A stretch of DNA of 49,454 nt from Thermodesulfovibrionales bacterium (GTDB lineage Bacteria; Nitrospirota; Thermodesulfovibrionia; Thermodesulfovibrionales; JdFR-86): contig JAUXOF010000084.1 of NCBI GenBank assembly GCA_030682405.1, positions 1 through 49,454 on the forward strand, read 5' to 3'. The notes under the pieces are model-generated. The model was not told the DNA's origin. It worked only from the letters and a program-made list of their open reading frames with translations, and did not search any database. Below, piece after piece: positions 14,186-23,276 of this stretch. Each line of letters opens with the position of its first letter. Positions within the stretch are counted from its first letter, which is position 1. The position numbers were made by a program, and so were the translations under genes.

Positions 14186-15541
14186 CTATAACTTGAAAGC
14201 CTTCATCTTTGAATACAGCGTCATGCGGTCTATCCGGAGGAGTCTGGCGGCCCGGGTCTTGTTATTGCCTGCATTCTCCAGCGCCATTTTGAGTGCTGAT
14301 TTTTCCACTTCTTCTGCGGCCTTTCTGGCCATATCCCTGAGGGACAGACCCTCATAAAGCCCTTCCATGGGGTTGAACCTTTCGGTCCCGGAGAAATAAG
14401 GGTTAAGATGCACTTCATTGATAAGGTTTGAATTCGCCATGAGCACTGCCTTCCTGACTGTGTTTTTCAGTTCTCTTGCATTGCCGGGCCAATGGTAGCT
14501 CAGGAGGCACTGCAAGGCCGTCCCGGATATGCCTTCTGCCTTTCTGTCCAGTTCAAAATTTGCCTCTTTGATAAAATGTTTGACCAACAGGGGCATGTCG
14601 TCTTTCCGCTCCCTGAGCGGCGGTAAGGTAATGTCAAACTCGTTAAGCCGGTGATAGAGGTCTTCTCTGAAACTGCCCTTTTTGACTTCGTCGGAGAGGA
14701 TTTTGTTTGTGGCGGCAAGCACCCGAACATCTATTGTTATCTCTTTTGTGCTGCCTATACGCTGTAATTTTCGCTCCTGAAGCACACGGAGGAGTTTTGC
14801 CTGAAGGGGCAGGGAGAGGTTGCTTATCTCGTCCAAAAAGATGGTCCCGCTGTTGGCTGCTTCAAACTTCCCCTCCTTTTTGCCGTTGGCCCCTGTAAAG
14901 GCGCCTTTTTCGTAGCCGAAGAGCTCGCTTTCAACCAGATTCTCAGGCAGTGTTCCGCAGTCCACGGTAACGAACGGCTTGTCGCGTCTGGGGCTTTTCT
15001 GGTGTATCAGCCGGGCAACCAGCCCTTTGCCGGTGCCGCTTTCGCCTTGGATGACCACGGTCATATTTGTAGGCGCCACTATTGCGACCTGTTTCATGAC
15101 CTGTTTTATCGCGGGGCTTTCGCCCTTGAAGGGCTGGAGGTCTGTTTTTTCGTCAACCCTCCTTTTTAAATCCCCTACCTCGCTGGCAAGGAGCGCTTTT
15201 TTTATAGTGAGCACCAGCTCCTCGTTATTGAAAGGCTTGGTGATATAGTCGAATGCCCCTAATTTCATGGCCTGCACCGCTTCCTTAGCCCCTCCGTATG
15301 CCGTGAGCATGATAACACCTACGTCCCTGTCTATTTCCTTTATTTCACTCAGGACTTCCATTCCGTCCATCCCCGGCAGCCTGAAGTCCAGCAGAACTAT
15401 GTCGGGCGAATAAGTCCTGAGTTTTTTAAGGGCCTTCCTGCCGTCGTCTATGGCCGCAGCCTCGTAACCTTCCGCCTGAAGAATGGTTGAAAGGCTCCAC
15501 TGTGTGTCCCTGTCGTCGTCCACTATCAGGATTTTCCTCAT
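14186..15541 (-). CDS. NtrC-family sigma-54-dependent response regulator
   Basis: A 451-residue activator in three parts. Receiver (1-120): DDD acid pocket, phospho-acceptor Asp in IVLLDFRLPGMDG, Thr in MLTAYGG, Lys in ITKPF. AAA+ domain (about 143-375): GESGTGKG Walker A, GAFTGA sigma-54 contact loop intact, GTIFLDEI Walker B, R-finger region FREDLYHRLN. C-terminal Fis-type helix-turn-helix (last 45 residues): NNKTRAARLLRIDRMTLYSK. It should open sigma-54 promoters when phosphorylated. Its start overlaps the kinase stop by 4 bases. It sits immediately upstream of the gas vesicle operon with a matching promoter and palindrome between them, so that operon is its likely target. Confidence 0.95.
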   Translation of the reverse strand: MRKILIVDDDRDTQWSLSTILQAEGYEAAAIDDGRKALKKLRTYSPDIVLLDFRLPGMDGMEVLSEIKEIDRDVGVIMLTAYGGAKEAVQAMKLGAFDYITKPFNNEELVLTIKKALLASEVGDLKRRVDEKTDLQPFKGESPAIKQVMKQVAIVAPTNMTVVIQGESGTGKGLVARLIHQKSPRRDKPFVTVDCGTLPENLVESELFGYEKGAFTGANGKKEGKFEAANSGTIFLDEISNLSLPLQAKLLRVLQERKLQRIGSTKEITIDVRVLAATNKILSDEVKKGSFREDLYHRLNEFDITLPPLRERKDDMPLLVKHFIKEANFELDRKAEGISGTALQCLLSYHWPGNARELKNTVRKAVLMANSNLINEVHLNPYFSGTERFNPMEGLYEGLSLRDMARKAAEEVEKSALKMALENAGNNKTRAARLLRIDRMTLYSKMKAFKL

Positions 15542-16329
15542 CGCCCGGTTCTTTTTCCTATATGTATTGGAAGGCTGACCGTCACCTCGGTGCCATAGCC
15601 GGGCTTGCTCTCCACCTGTAGAGTTCCGCTGTGAAGCTCGATGATGTGCTTGGCAAGTGTTAGTCCCAGCCCTGTGCCGTCTTTTTTTGTGGTAAAGAAA
15701 GGGGTGAATATCTTTTTCAGATTGTCATTGGGGATTCCACAGCCCGAATCCACGAAACTTACCACAACCTCTGCGCTTTTAGGGTCGTGATATGCAGTGA
15801 TTGACAGCCTTCCGCGCCGGGGCATGGCGTCTATTGCATTCAGGATAAAATTCAGGAATGCCTCTTCAAGCAAGTCTTCATCTAACAGGACCATGGGCAG
15901 TTTTCTGTGCAGTCTCTTGCTGAGGCGCACCCCCTGCTTCAAGAATATTGGTTTAACCAGATTATACGCCCTATGGACAACGCGGTTTACAGTGCCCGGT
16001 GCAAGGGCTGTCTCATGCGGCCTTGCGAGGTTGAGCAGGACATTAACGGTTCTGTTTGCTTTTTTAGAGTTTTTCACTATGACCTTGAGGCTTTTCCTCA
16101 ACGGTTCGTCAATCTCGTATCTGTCAAGGCAGAACTGCGCCACTGCCTTGATGTTGCTGAGGGAGTTTTTAATGTTATGGGCAGTGCCCGCCGTCAGATG
16201 CCTGATTCCAGCCAACCGCCCTGGGTTCATCAGCCTATTTTGCAATTTCATCAGAGAGGTCGTGCCTTTAATGCATTCTATTGTCTGGATGCTGTCTGCC
16301 ATGGCATCAGGTGTTTTGTGTTTTCCCAT
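15538..16329 (-). CDS. Soluble sensor histidine kinase (NtrB-like)
   Basis: A 263-residue kinase with no membrane segment and no recognisable PAS or GAF domain; only about 45 residues precede the dimerisation helix. H-box: LTAGTAHNIKNSLSNIKA with the phospho-accepting His. N-box: FLNFILNAIDAMP. G1: VDSGCGIP. F-box: FTPFFTTKKDGTGLGLTLAKHI. It should phosphorylate the response regulator encoded next, with which it overlaps by 4 bases. The signal must be cytoplasmic or brought by a partner protein. ATG 16329 is used; another Met lies at residue 10. Confidence 0.92.
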   Translation of the reverse strand: MGKHKTPDAMADSIQTIECIKGTTSLMKLQNRLMNPGRLAGIRHLTAGTAHNIKNSLSNIKAVAQFCLDRYEIDEPLRKSLKVIVKNSKKANRTVNVLLNLARPHETALAPGTVNRVVHRAYNLVKPIFLKQGVRLSKRLHRKLPMVLLDEDLLEEAFLNFILNAIDAMPRRGRLSITAYHDPKSAEVVVSFVDSGCGIPNDNLKKIFTPFFTTKKDGTGLGLTLAKHIIELHSGTLQVESKPGYGTEVTVSLPIHIGKRTGR

Positions 16330-16490
16330 ATGTCACCCTCATTTTTTTAGATGCTATCAGAGACTTTGACTGATTGCAACCATTTTTTGTGGTTCCAATA
16401 AATACAACCTGCGACAGTATCGGTTGGAACTTTTTTAAGATGGGAACCGACCCAAATCCGGCGATAGAGATTTACGTTCTTCACTCTATG

Positions 16491-16543
16491 GCCCGAAGAG
16501 GCGCTTTTTAAACCGGCGCAATCTTTAAAAAGCGCATTCGGGC
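16491..16543. repeat. Long inverted repeat upstream of the kinase gene
   Basis: Outer arms GCCCGAA/TTCGGGC (7 bp) and inner arms GCGCTTTTTAAA/TTTAAAAAGCGC (12 bp) surround an 11-base loop, with a small asymmetric bulge between the arm sets. It is a strong potential stem. No T-run follows on either strand, so it is not a standard terminator. The region 16330-16656 holds no gene; apart from this repeat and a weak possible promoter for the kinase (TTGCAA, 17 bases, TAGCAT on the minus strand) I see nothing in it. The repeat may belong to the end of the IS1380-type remnant. Confidence 0.6.
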
Positions 16544-16656
16544 TTCCTTAGCCCTTGTTTGTCGGAACAGAATGCCGTTTTAAGGCTTAAAAACCACTCT
16601 TAGGACAAGCCTCTCCCTCAAACCCCGTTTCATCTAACCCCGGAGACTACCGCAAT

Positions 16657-16990
16657 TTACCCGAAGGCCATACACCCTCGTCGCATCCGATGATACAGAC
16701 CCAACTTCTCCAGTGTGGTTGCAAGCTTAAGCCAAAGCTGCCCGCTTGTCCTTACCACCTTGCCTGCTATCCCTATCAGCGACCACCTCAGCGTATGTAT
16801 CGTCTTTGTTCTCATTTCATCAGGAAGCAGATGCTCCTTCTGAAGCACGAATGTGTTGTATGTCAAAACACCGAGGGCAAACCATACAGCGTTGGCCCCG
16901 AAGTCCCCAATGGGAAGGCTCTCCATATTAAAGCCGCCCTTAAGCTCCTTTATGATGTTCTCCGCCTGACCCCAAGAACCCGGCTGTATT
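16657..16990 (-). pseudogene. IS1380-type transposase, C-terminal fragment
   Basis: About 110 residues of a transposase C-terminus are readable on the minus strand from about 16990 to the TAA at 16657. AENIIKELKGGF is followed by GANAVWFALGVLTYNTF, then TIHTLRWSLIGIAGKVVRTS and a basic end. The AEN-x2-KELK-x-GF and GAN-x2-W blocks are typical of the end of IS1380-type transposases. The N-terminal three quarters, including two catalytic acidic residues, are missing; the break point abuts the FG-GAP fragment. Confidence 0.72.
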
Positions 16991-17579
16991 GAAAATTCTT
17001 AAATATACTGGCAACGGGTTTGCCGAGATAGCTATGCAAACTGCAGATATAGGTGCAAAATATGGCCTCAATACTGCAGTCGGAGATATTGACGGCGATA
17101 ACATCACAGAGATAATTACTGCTCCCGGCCCCGGGCCGAATGAACCAGCATTAATAAAGGTATGGAAGCTCGAAGGTTCGTCTCTTAAAGAGACTGCCAG
17201 CTTTACGGCATTTGACGGTCTCTATGGTGCAAACATAGCAACCGGAGACATTGACGGTGATGGCAGAAAAGAGATAATAATCGGCACAGGACCCGATCCT
17301 AAGAACGCTGCCGTTGTTAGAGTGTTTAAGGCTGACGGCACGCTTGTCCTTGAGCTAAGGCCATATGATGCTAAATATGGTTATGGAGTCTTCGTGGCGT
17401 CTGCAGACATGGATAATGATGGTAAGGATGAAATAATAACAGGCCTCGGCCCCGGGCCTCAGAATTCTGCATGGGTGAAGGTATTTAAGTCCGATGGCTT
17501 GGAGATTTCAAGCTTCCTTGCTTATCCTGAAGGAACAAAGTATGGAGTGCGGGTGTACTCAGGAAGGCCAGGGGAATAG
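16989..17579 (+). pseudogene. FG-GAP/VCBS repeat protein fragment
   Basis: An open stretch of 196 codons, starting only with a TTG at the junction with the transposase fragment. It holds three repeats of about 55-60 residues, each with a calcium-binding-type DxDxDG loop (GDIDGDNITEI, GDIDGDGRKEI, ADMDNDGKDEI) and a following GxGPGP turn. Such repeats form blades of integrin-like beta-propellers on exported proteins. There is no signal peptide or ribosome binding site, and seven blades would be expected, so this is the tail of a larger surface protein whose 5' part was lost with the insertion and deletion. Confidence 0.75.
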
Positions 17580-17649
17580 TCATGAAACTTCAGATTCGCT
17601 CTGGAAATGCAGTTCCCCCTTTTGAACAACACCAGCTACCATATAGAGT

Positions 17650-17960
17650 CATCAGATACGGGGTTCATTCAAAAAGGAAACCCTTTCAGGTGCCGACAAA
17701 GCACGATGTAGTCAAAAAGAACTATTGTCTTACAAAGACTTATCCCGATTTGGTAGAATAGGATGAATCGGGGTGGGAATTGTTCAAATGGGAACAGCCT
17801 CGCACACGGGCTGAACGGCAGGCATCCGAAGCGGGAATTCGCCGGGAACCTTTGTGCATCGGGGTTTCCAGCCATTCAGGTTGACCGTGATGATAGCGGG
17901 TGTTATAATCCCGCTTGATTGATGGGTGTCGCCCCGACCATCTAAGAGGAAACTTTCGGT
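17650..17960. repeat. Dispersed repeat, copy 2 of 2
   Basis: The sequence aligns with 2395-2700 over about 300 bases (see that entry for shared blocks). In this copy the end block AGGAAACTTTCGG is followed by an exact 10-bp inverted repeat (GAAACTTTCG at 17949-17958 and its complement at 17973-17982, 14-base loop). On the minus strand this copy keeps an open frame that continues from the possible recombinase-like fragment to its right. The short gap 17580-17650 shows nothing recognisable. Confidence 0.7.
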
Positions 17961-17965
17961 GTCTT

Positions 17966-18152
17966 TCCCCGTCGAAAGTTTCTTCATTTCCAGATACTTA
18001 GAACTGAGCTTGATTTCGGCCTTTTTCCCTTTTGGCTGAATCGAGATGGAGTCAACCATAAGGGAAAGAAATTCCTTCTTCTCGCTGAGTGTTGCAACTG
18101 CTAAAGATATGGTTACGAGAGTCCTTCCTACTTCAACGAAAGGAAGGGACAA
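17966..18152 (-). pseudogene. Possible C-terminal remnant of a recombinase-like protein
   Basis: On the minus strand a frame reads VATLSEKKEFLSLMVDSISI, then KAEIKLSSKYLEM and on into the repeat. The pattern recalls the ends of large serine recombinases, but the match is weak and no catalytic domain is present. It has only a TTG start at 18152. It may equally be a chance frame. Bases 18118-18160 resemble a stretch in the leader of the hydrogenase operon (24094-24150). From 18160 to the hypE stop at 18249 I see no feature. Confidence 0.25.
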
Positions 18153-18248
18153 TATCGGCCAAGAGGCATTCCCTGAGGTCCAAAAGCCTTCCGAGAAGTA
18201 TAGTCCACCCCTAAAATGAGACAGTCGGTTAAGGCTTTTGAGCGCTTA

Positions 18249-19244
18249 TTAGCAAATCCGGGGAAGCTGTTCCCCTGAGAGCATTTCAACGAGCCTCCTT
18301 CCGCCTATGGAGGTCTCAAGCACTACGTTCCCCCTGTGTTCGGCCACCGCCTCCCCTATGAGGGCGGAATTTCGGCCGAAGGGGTTTTTCCTCATTGCGG
18401 AAAGAACCCCCTCGGCGTCCTTTTCCGGTACGAAGGCTACAAGTACCCCCTCGTTTGCGACGTAAAGCGGGTCGTAGCCCAGTAGCTCGCACGCCCCCCT
18501 CACCCCTGCCTCTATGGGTATGGCGTCTTCCCTTATGAGTACCCCTACGCCCGAGGAGACCGCAATCTCCTTAAGGGTTGTGCCCAACCCCCCGCGCGTG
18601 GGATCGCGCATGGCGTTGATGTTTTTCGTGACGGACAGCATGTTTTTTGAAAGGAGGTTCAGGGGTCTTGTATCGCTTAAGACCGGAGGGTTGAACTTAA
18701 ACCCCTCCCTCTCTGCAATGACCGCAATCCCGTGGTTTCCTATAGGGCCGCTTAAGATGACCCTATCCCCAGGCCGTGCGTTTGAGCCGGAGATATGTAC
18801 CCCCACTGGGATGACTCCGATGCCTGAGGTGTTTATGAAAATCCTGTCCGCCTTGCCCTTGCCGACTACTTTTGTATCTCCGGCGACTATCCTCACACCG
18901 GCCTTATCCGCGGCATTTCGCATGGAGGAGAGGATTTCCTTAAGGGCGTGGAGTTCAAATCCCTCCTCTATAATAAGCCCCACTGTCATGAAAAGCGGGT
19001 CGGCCCCGACCATTGCAAGGTCGTTTACGGTTCCGTTTACCGCCAAAGAGCCTATGTCTCCGCCGGGGAAGAAGATGGGATCAACTACGTAGGAGTCTGT
19101 GGTGAATGCGAGGCTTTCGGCCTCGACCCTCAGTCTTGCCGAGTCGTCAAAGGTTTTTATGTCCAGAGAGGGCGCAAGTATGTCTTTGATGAGGCTGTGC
19201 ATGAGCCTTCCGCCGCTTCCGTGTCCGAGGAGTATCCTATCCAG
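18249..19244 (-). CDS. hypE: Hydrogenase maturation factor HypE
   Basis: A 331-residue HypE of the PurM/AIR-synthase fold. It converts the carbamoyl group attached by HypF into a thiocyanate on its C-terminal cysteine, the cyanide source for the [NiFe] site. The protein ends PRIC, with the reactive Cys last, as required. I place the start at CTG 19244: it lies 5 bases behind GGAGG, overlaps the hypD stop by 8 bases, and restores the N-terminal ILLGHGSGGRLMH motif. The first ATG (19202) would remove this conserved GHGSGG. Other motifs: DSYVVDPIFFPGGDIG, VAGDTKVV, MRDPTRGGLGTTL. Confidence 0.94.
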   Translation of the reverse strand: MDRILLGHGSGGRLMHSLIKDILAPSLDIKTFDDSARLRVEAESLAFTTDSYVVDPIFFPGGDIGSLAVNGTVNDLAMVGADPLFMTVGLIIEEGFELHALKEILSSMRNAADKAGVRIVAGDTKVVGKGKADRIFINTSGIGVIPVGVHISGSNARPGDRVILSGPIGNHGIAVIAEREGFKFNPPVLSDTRPLNLLSKNMLSVTKNINAMRDPTRGGLGTTLKEIAVSSGVGVLIREDAIPIEAGVRGACELLGYDPLYVANEGVLVAFVPEKDAEGVLSAMRKNPFGRNSALIGEAVAEHRGNVVLETSIGGRRLVEMLSGEQLPRIC

Positions 19245-20328
19245 AAGTGCCTCCGTAATTGTAATAAGCGGAACAACTGCCTTCAGCGCTTACCATGCAT
19301 GCGCCAACGGGATACTCAGGCGTGCAGGAAGAGCCAAAGAGCGGACAGTCGGTGGGGATGCTTATCCCCCGGAGGACCTCCCCGCACAGGCATCCGGAGG
19401 CATCGTCGGAAGGAGAGGAGGAGGGCAGGCTTAGATCGAAATGCCTTTCGGCATCCAACGCGGAAAACTCAGGCCTGAGCTTGAGCCCGCTCTCAGGTAT
19501 CACCCCTATGCCCCTCCATTCAGAGGCCGAGGGGACAAACACCTCGTTTAGCAGAGAGACTGCCTTGGGGTTTCCGCCGGGCCTTACCGCGCTCTTATAC
19601 TGGATTTCCACATCCGGCCTTCCGGCCTTGATTTGCCTAAGAAGCATGCATATGGCCTCAAGGATGTCCACAGGCTCGAAGCCGGAAATGACAGAGGGCG
19701 TGCGGAACTCGGAGGCCAGAAACCCGTAGGGCCTTGAGCCGATTATCGTGCTTACGTGACCGGGGAGGATGAAACCGTCAATCCTGCTTTCAGCGGAACT
19801 AAGGAGCGCCCTCAGGGCAGGGGGAACGAGCTTATGGACAGAGAATACCATGAAGTTTTCGAGCTTAAGCCTCATGGCGCTAATCAGGGTGGCTGAGACA
19901 GACGGCGAGGTGGTCTCAAACCCGGTGGCAAAGAAGACGACTTTTTTCTCAGGGTTTTCTGCGGAAAGCCCGAGGCACTCGGAGGGGGAGTAAACGACCC
20001 GTATGTCCCTGCCTTTGGCCCTCTCCTCGCCGAGACTTGTCCCTGAGCCCGGCACCCTCATCATGTCCCCGAAGGTGGTCAGGATGACGTCCTTTTGGCC
20101 TGCGATTTTTACGGCCCTGTCAACGTCTGCCTTGGCAGTCACACACACGGGGCATCCCGGGCCGCTTAGAAGGGTTATCTCAGGAGGGAGGAGGCTCCGG
20201 AGGCCGCTTTTGAATATGGCCACGGTGTGGGTGCCGCAGACCTCCATAAGGCGGGTTCTTCCCATCACGGAGAGCCTGATATCCTCGGAGAGCCTTTTTG
20301 CTATTTTTGGGTTCCTGAGAAGGTTCAT
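19237..20328 (-). CDS. hypD: Hydrogenase maturation factor HypD
   Basis: A 363-residue [4Fe-4S] scaffold on which, together with HypC, the Fe(CN)2CO group is built. Visible motifs: MEVCGTHT near residue 28 (Cys for Fe ligation), SGPGCPVCVT, ATGFETTSPS, LPGHVSTIIG, and the C-terminal cluster-binding segment SGCLCGEVLRG, CPLFGSSCTPEYPVGACMVS and EGSCSAYYNYG. Its length matches the family. Its start overlaps the hypF stop by 4 bases (ATGA). All conserved cysteines are present. Confidence 0.96.
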   Translation of the reverse strand: MNLLRNPKIAKRLSEDIRLSVMGRTRLMEVCGTHTVAIFKSGLRSLLPPEITLLSGPGCPVCVTAKADVDRAVKIAGQKDVILTTFGDMMRVPGSGTSLGEERAKGRDIRVVYSPSECLGLSAENPEKKVVFFATGFETTSPSVSATLISAMRLKLENFMVFSVHKLVPPALRALLSSAESRIDGFILPGHVSTIIGSRPYGFLASEFRTPSVISGFEPVDILEAICMLLRQIKAGRPDVEIQYKSAVRPGGNPKAVSLLNEVFVPSASEWRGIGVIPESGLKLRPEFSALDAERHFDLSLPSSSPSDDASGCLCGEVLRGISIPTDCPLFGSSCTPEYPVGACMVSAEGSCSAYYNYGGTSG

Positions 20329-22610
20329 ATCTCACCGCTTAGGATTCTATATGAGACGGATGCGGCCTGCCCCAGCGAAATCCCGCCGTCGTTTGTGGGG
20401 ACCTTCTCGTGGCTATAGACCTCAAGCCCCCTTCCATTTAAGGCATCGAGGGCGAGGTCAAGGAGTAGCCTGTTCTGGAAGACCCCTCCGCTTAGGACAA
20501 CCCTTTTCAGCCCTGTAAGGCCTGAGATTCTCTCTACGGTTCTTCCTACCGCCTCGGCCACGGTACTGTGGAACCTCCCTGAGATTATGTCTGTGGGCAG
20601 GCACTTTTTGATATCGTTTATTATGCCGATTACGGTCAGGGAAAAATCAACGACCATCGGGGTGTAGGATGAGATGTTTAAGGGGTAGGAGTTGTCTGCA
20701 CGGTCGTCCCCTGAAGAGGGTTTGTAAACCCCGGAAGGGCGCTGGCAGGCCCCCTCCAGAGCGATTGCGGCCTCGGCCTCGTAGGTTATGCTTTGGCAGA
20801 GGCCCAGCATGGAGGAGACCGCGTCGAAGAGCCTGCCCGCGCTTGAGGTAAGCGGCGAGTTCACCCCCTTTTTAATCATGTTGAGGATGCCCTCCACGTC
20901 CCTTTCCCTGAAGACCCCGAGCCCCTTAATAATGTCAAAGGCGTCATCGCCGAAGGCGTCGTAGATGTAGCTTACGGCCATCCGCCAGGGCTCCTTAACC
21001 GCCATGTCCCCTCCGGGCATGGGGACGCACTTGAAGTGCCCCATTCTCTTAAACCCTCCATAGTCTGCGGTCATGAACTCCCCGCCCCATACAGAGCCGT
21101 CCGGGCCAAGGCCCATGCCGTCCAGGGAGACGCCGATGACCTTTCCGGTAAGGCCGTTCTCAGCCATTGAGGAGGCTATATGGGCGTGGTGGTGCTGGAC
21201 TGGATACGCCTTGAGCCCCGACCTTCCGGCCCATATGGTCGTCATGTAGTCTGGATGGAGGTCATGGGCAACTGCCTTGGGCTCAATCCTGTATATGGCC
21301 TTCAGGTTTCTCAGGCTCTCCTCGAAGAAACCGAGCGCCTCGTCGTTTTCCATGTTCCCTATGTGCTGACTAAGTATTGCGCTTTTGCCTTTAAGAAGCG
21401 TGAAGGTGTTTTTAAGCTCCCCGCCCACTGAGAGCACCTCCCCGGAATCCAGATGAAAGGACACAGGTAGGGGGGCGTACCCCCTCGCACGCCTGACAAG
21501 CCGGGGCCTCCCCCCTGCCACCATGAGCACCGAGTCGTCCGCCCTCATGAATATGTCCCTGTCATGGAGTAAAAAGGCGTCCGCAAGCCCTGAAAGCCTC
21601 TGTAGGGCAGTCCCGTTATCAATCACAATCGGCTCTTCGGAGAGGTTTCCGCTCGTCATGACGAGGGCATTGAACCCCCCTTCCTCAAAAAGAAGAAAAT
21701 GAAGCGGGCTGTAAGGGAGCATCACCCCGAGCCTCATATTGGAAGGTGACACTGACGGCGCGATGGGTGATATAAACCCCTTATCGAGGAGGACTATCGG
21801 CCTCCGGGGAGAAAGCAGGGCCTCCTCCTCAACCTCGTCCATCAGGCAGAACCCGCGTGCGGTCTCAACGTCCGGGCACATGATTGCAAAGGGCTTGTTG
21901 CTTTTTCTTTTCCTCTCCCTGAGTGTTTTTACCGAGTCTTCGTTCAGGGCATCACATGCAAGGTGAAACCCGCCTATGCCCTTTACTGCGACTATCCGGC
22001 CCTCTTTAAGGAGTTTAATCGTCCCGGAAAGGGGGTCTCCGGCGGACACTTCTCCACGGATTAGGAGCTTAAGCGAGGGGCCGCACGACGGACATGCGTT
22101 GGGCTGGGCATGGAACCTCCGGTTGCCGGGGTCGTGATATTCGGCCTCGCAGTCAGGGCACATCCTGAATGCGGACATCGTTGTATTTGCCCTGTCGTAG
22201 GGGATTCCTCTTGCGATTGTGTAACGGGGGCCGCAGTTTGTGCAGTTCGTGAAGGGGTAGCGGTATCTCCGGTCAGAGGGGTCGGAGACCTCTCTCAGGC
22301 AGTCGGGGCATGTGGCTATGTCAGGGGGAATTATCGTGAGGCCGCCGCCGTCCGTGCTCTCTCTTATTGAAAAGTCATGATATCCGAGCGGGGGGAGTGG
22401 CTCGATACCCACCTCTTTGATTTCTGCGAGGGGCGGCGGGGCCGAGGTGAGTCTCTGGACGAACTCCTCGATACTTCCGCCCTCGACCTCTATCGTGAGT
22501 CCACCTGCGGAGTTGAGCACATAGCCTTTAAGCCCCATTAAAGAGGCAAGGTTATAGACATGGGGTCTGAACCCAACGCCCTGAACCACGCCCGTCAGGG
22601 TAACGCGCAT
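20325..22610 (-). CDS. hypF: Carbamoyltransferase HypF
   Basis: A 761-residue protein that activates carbamoyl phosphate and transfers the carbamoyl group to HypE. Domains in order: acylphosphatase-like (1-90, TLTGVVQGVGFRPHVYNL); two zinc-finger pairs (CPDC, CTNCGPRYT, then CPDCEAEY, CPSCGPS; about 108-185); YrdC-like (about 200-380, with KGIGGFHLACDA and TSGNLSEEP); Kae1/TobZ-like C-terminal domain (about 390-761, QHHHAHIASSMAENG, VSLDGMGLGPDGSVWGGEF, VVLSGGVFQNRLL). All sites for catalysis look intact. It follows hypB by 21 bases. Confidence 0.96.
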   Translation of the reverse strand: MRVTLTGVVQGVGFRPHVYNLASLMGLKGYVLNSAGGLTIEVEGGSIEEFVQRLTSAPPPLAEIKEVGIEPLPPLGYHDFSIRESTDGGGLTIIPPDIATCPDCLREVSDPSDRRYRYPFTNCTNCGPRYTIARGIPYDRANTTMSAFRMCPDCEAEYHDPGNRRFHAQPNACPSCGPSLKLLIRGEVSAGDPLSGTIKLLKEGRIVAVKGIGGFHLACDALNEDSVKTLRERKRKSNKPFAIMCPDVETARGFCLMDEVEEEALLSPRRPIVLLDKGFISPIAPSVSPSNMRLGVMLPYSPLHFLLFEEGGFNALVMTSGNLSEEPIVIDNGTALQRLSGLADAFLLHDRDIFMRADDSVLMVAGGRPRLVRRARGYAPLPVSFHLDSGEVLSVGGELKNTFTLLKGKSAILSQHIGNMENDEALGFFEESLRNLKAIYRIEPKAVAHDLHPDYMTTIWAGRSGLKAYPVQHHHAHIASSMAENGLTGKVIGVSLDGMGLGPDGSVWGGEFMTADYGGFKRMGHFKCVPMPGGDMAVKEPWRMAVSYIYDAFGDDAFDIIKGLGVFRERDVEGILNMIKKGVNSPLTSSAGRLFDAVSSMLGLCQSITYEAEAAIALEGACQRPSGVYKPSSGDDRADNSYPLNISSYTPMVVDFSLTVIGIINDIKKCLPTDIISGRFHSTVAEAVGRTVERISGLTGLKRVVLSGGVFQNRLLLDLALDALNGRGLEVYSHEKVPTNDGGISLGQAASVSYRILSGEI

Positions 22611-22631
22611 CCTCTGGACAGGGCCTTCCAG

Positions 22632-23276
22632 TTACTTCCCCTTTTGGTTAAGCCACTCAAACCATGGCTGAAGCCCGCTTCCGGTCTTGGCCGAGGCCTC
22701 GAATATCCTCATGCCGGGGTTGAGCCTAAGGGAGTCCTCCCGTATCTTCTGGACGGATGCGTCCACGAAAGGCAGGAGGTCAATCTTGTTTATGACGAGG
22801 GCCGAGGCCCGCTCGAACATGAGGGGATACTTCAGGGGCTTGTCGTCCCCCTCTGTGACGCTGAGTATCATCACCTTTTCGTTCTCCCCGATGTCGAACT
22901 CGGCCGGGCATACGAGATTCCCCACGTTTTCTATGAAGAGAAGCTCCATGTCTTTGAGCGGAAGTCCTGAGAGGGCCTCCCTTATCATGTTGGCATCGAG
23001 GTGGCAGGCCCCGCCGGTGTTTATCTGGACGACCGGGACGCCGAGGGCCGCGATCCTTTGCGCGTCACTGTCAGTGGCGATGTCGCCCTCTATCACGCCG
23101 ATTTTTTTCTTCCCCGAAAGGCCCGATACTGTCCGCTCAAGGAGCGTGGTCTTCCCTGCGCCCGGCGCGCTCATGAGGTTTATCACATAGACATTGCTGT
23201 CGCGGAAGATTTTCCTGTTATCTTCGGCAAGCCTGTCGTTTGCCTCAAGTATCCGGCTCACCACCTTTATGTTCAT
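22632..23276 (-). CDS. hypB: Hydrogenase nickel incorporation GTPase HypB
   Basis: A 214-residue SIMIBI-class GTPase that drives nickel delivery with HypA. P-loop SAPGAGKTTLLE (about residue 36), switch region EGDIATDSDAQRI, the metal-site Cys-His of TGGACHLDANM, CPAEFDIGE, guanine motif NKIDLLP and EASAKTGSG. The N-terminal His-rich or CxxCGC nickel-storage extension found in some HypB proteins is absent. The hypA stop and hypB start share one base (TGATG). Confidence 0.96.
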   Translation of the reverse strand: MNIKVVSRILEANDRLAEDNRKIFRDSNVYVINLMSAPGAGKTTLLERTVSGLSGKKKIGVIEGDIATDSDAQRIAALGVPVVQINTGGACHLDANMIREALSGLPLKDMELLFIENVGNLVCPAEFDIGENEKVMILSVTEGDDKPLKYPLMFERASALVINKIDLLPFVDASVQKIREDSLRLNPGMRIFEASAKTGSGLQPWFEWLNQKGK

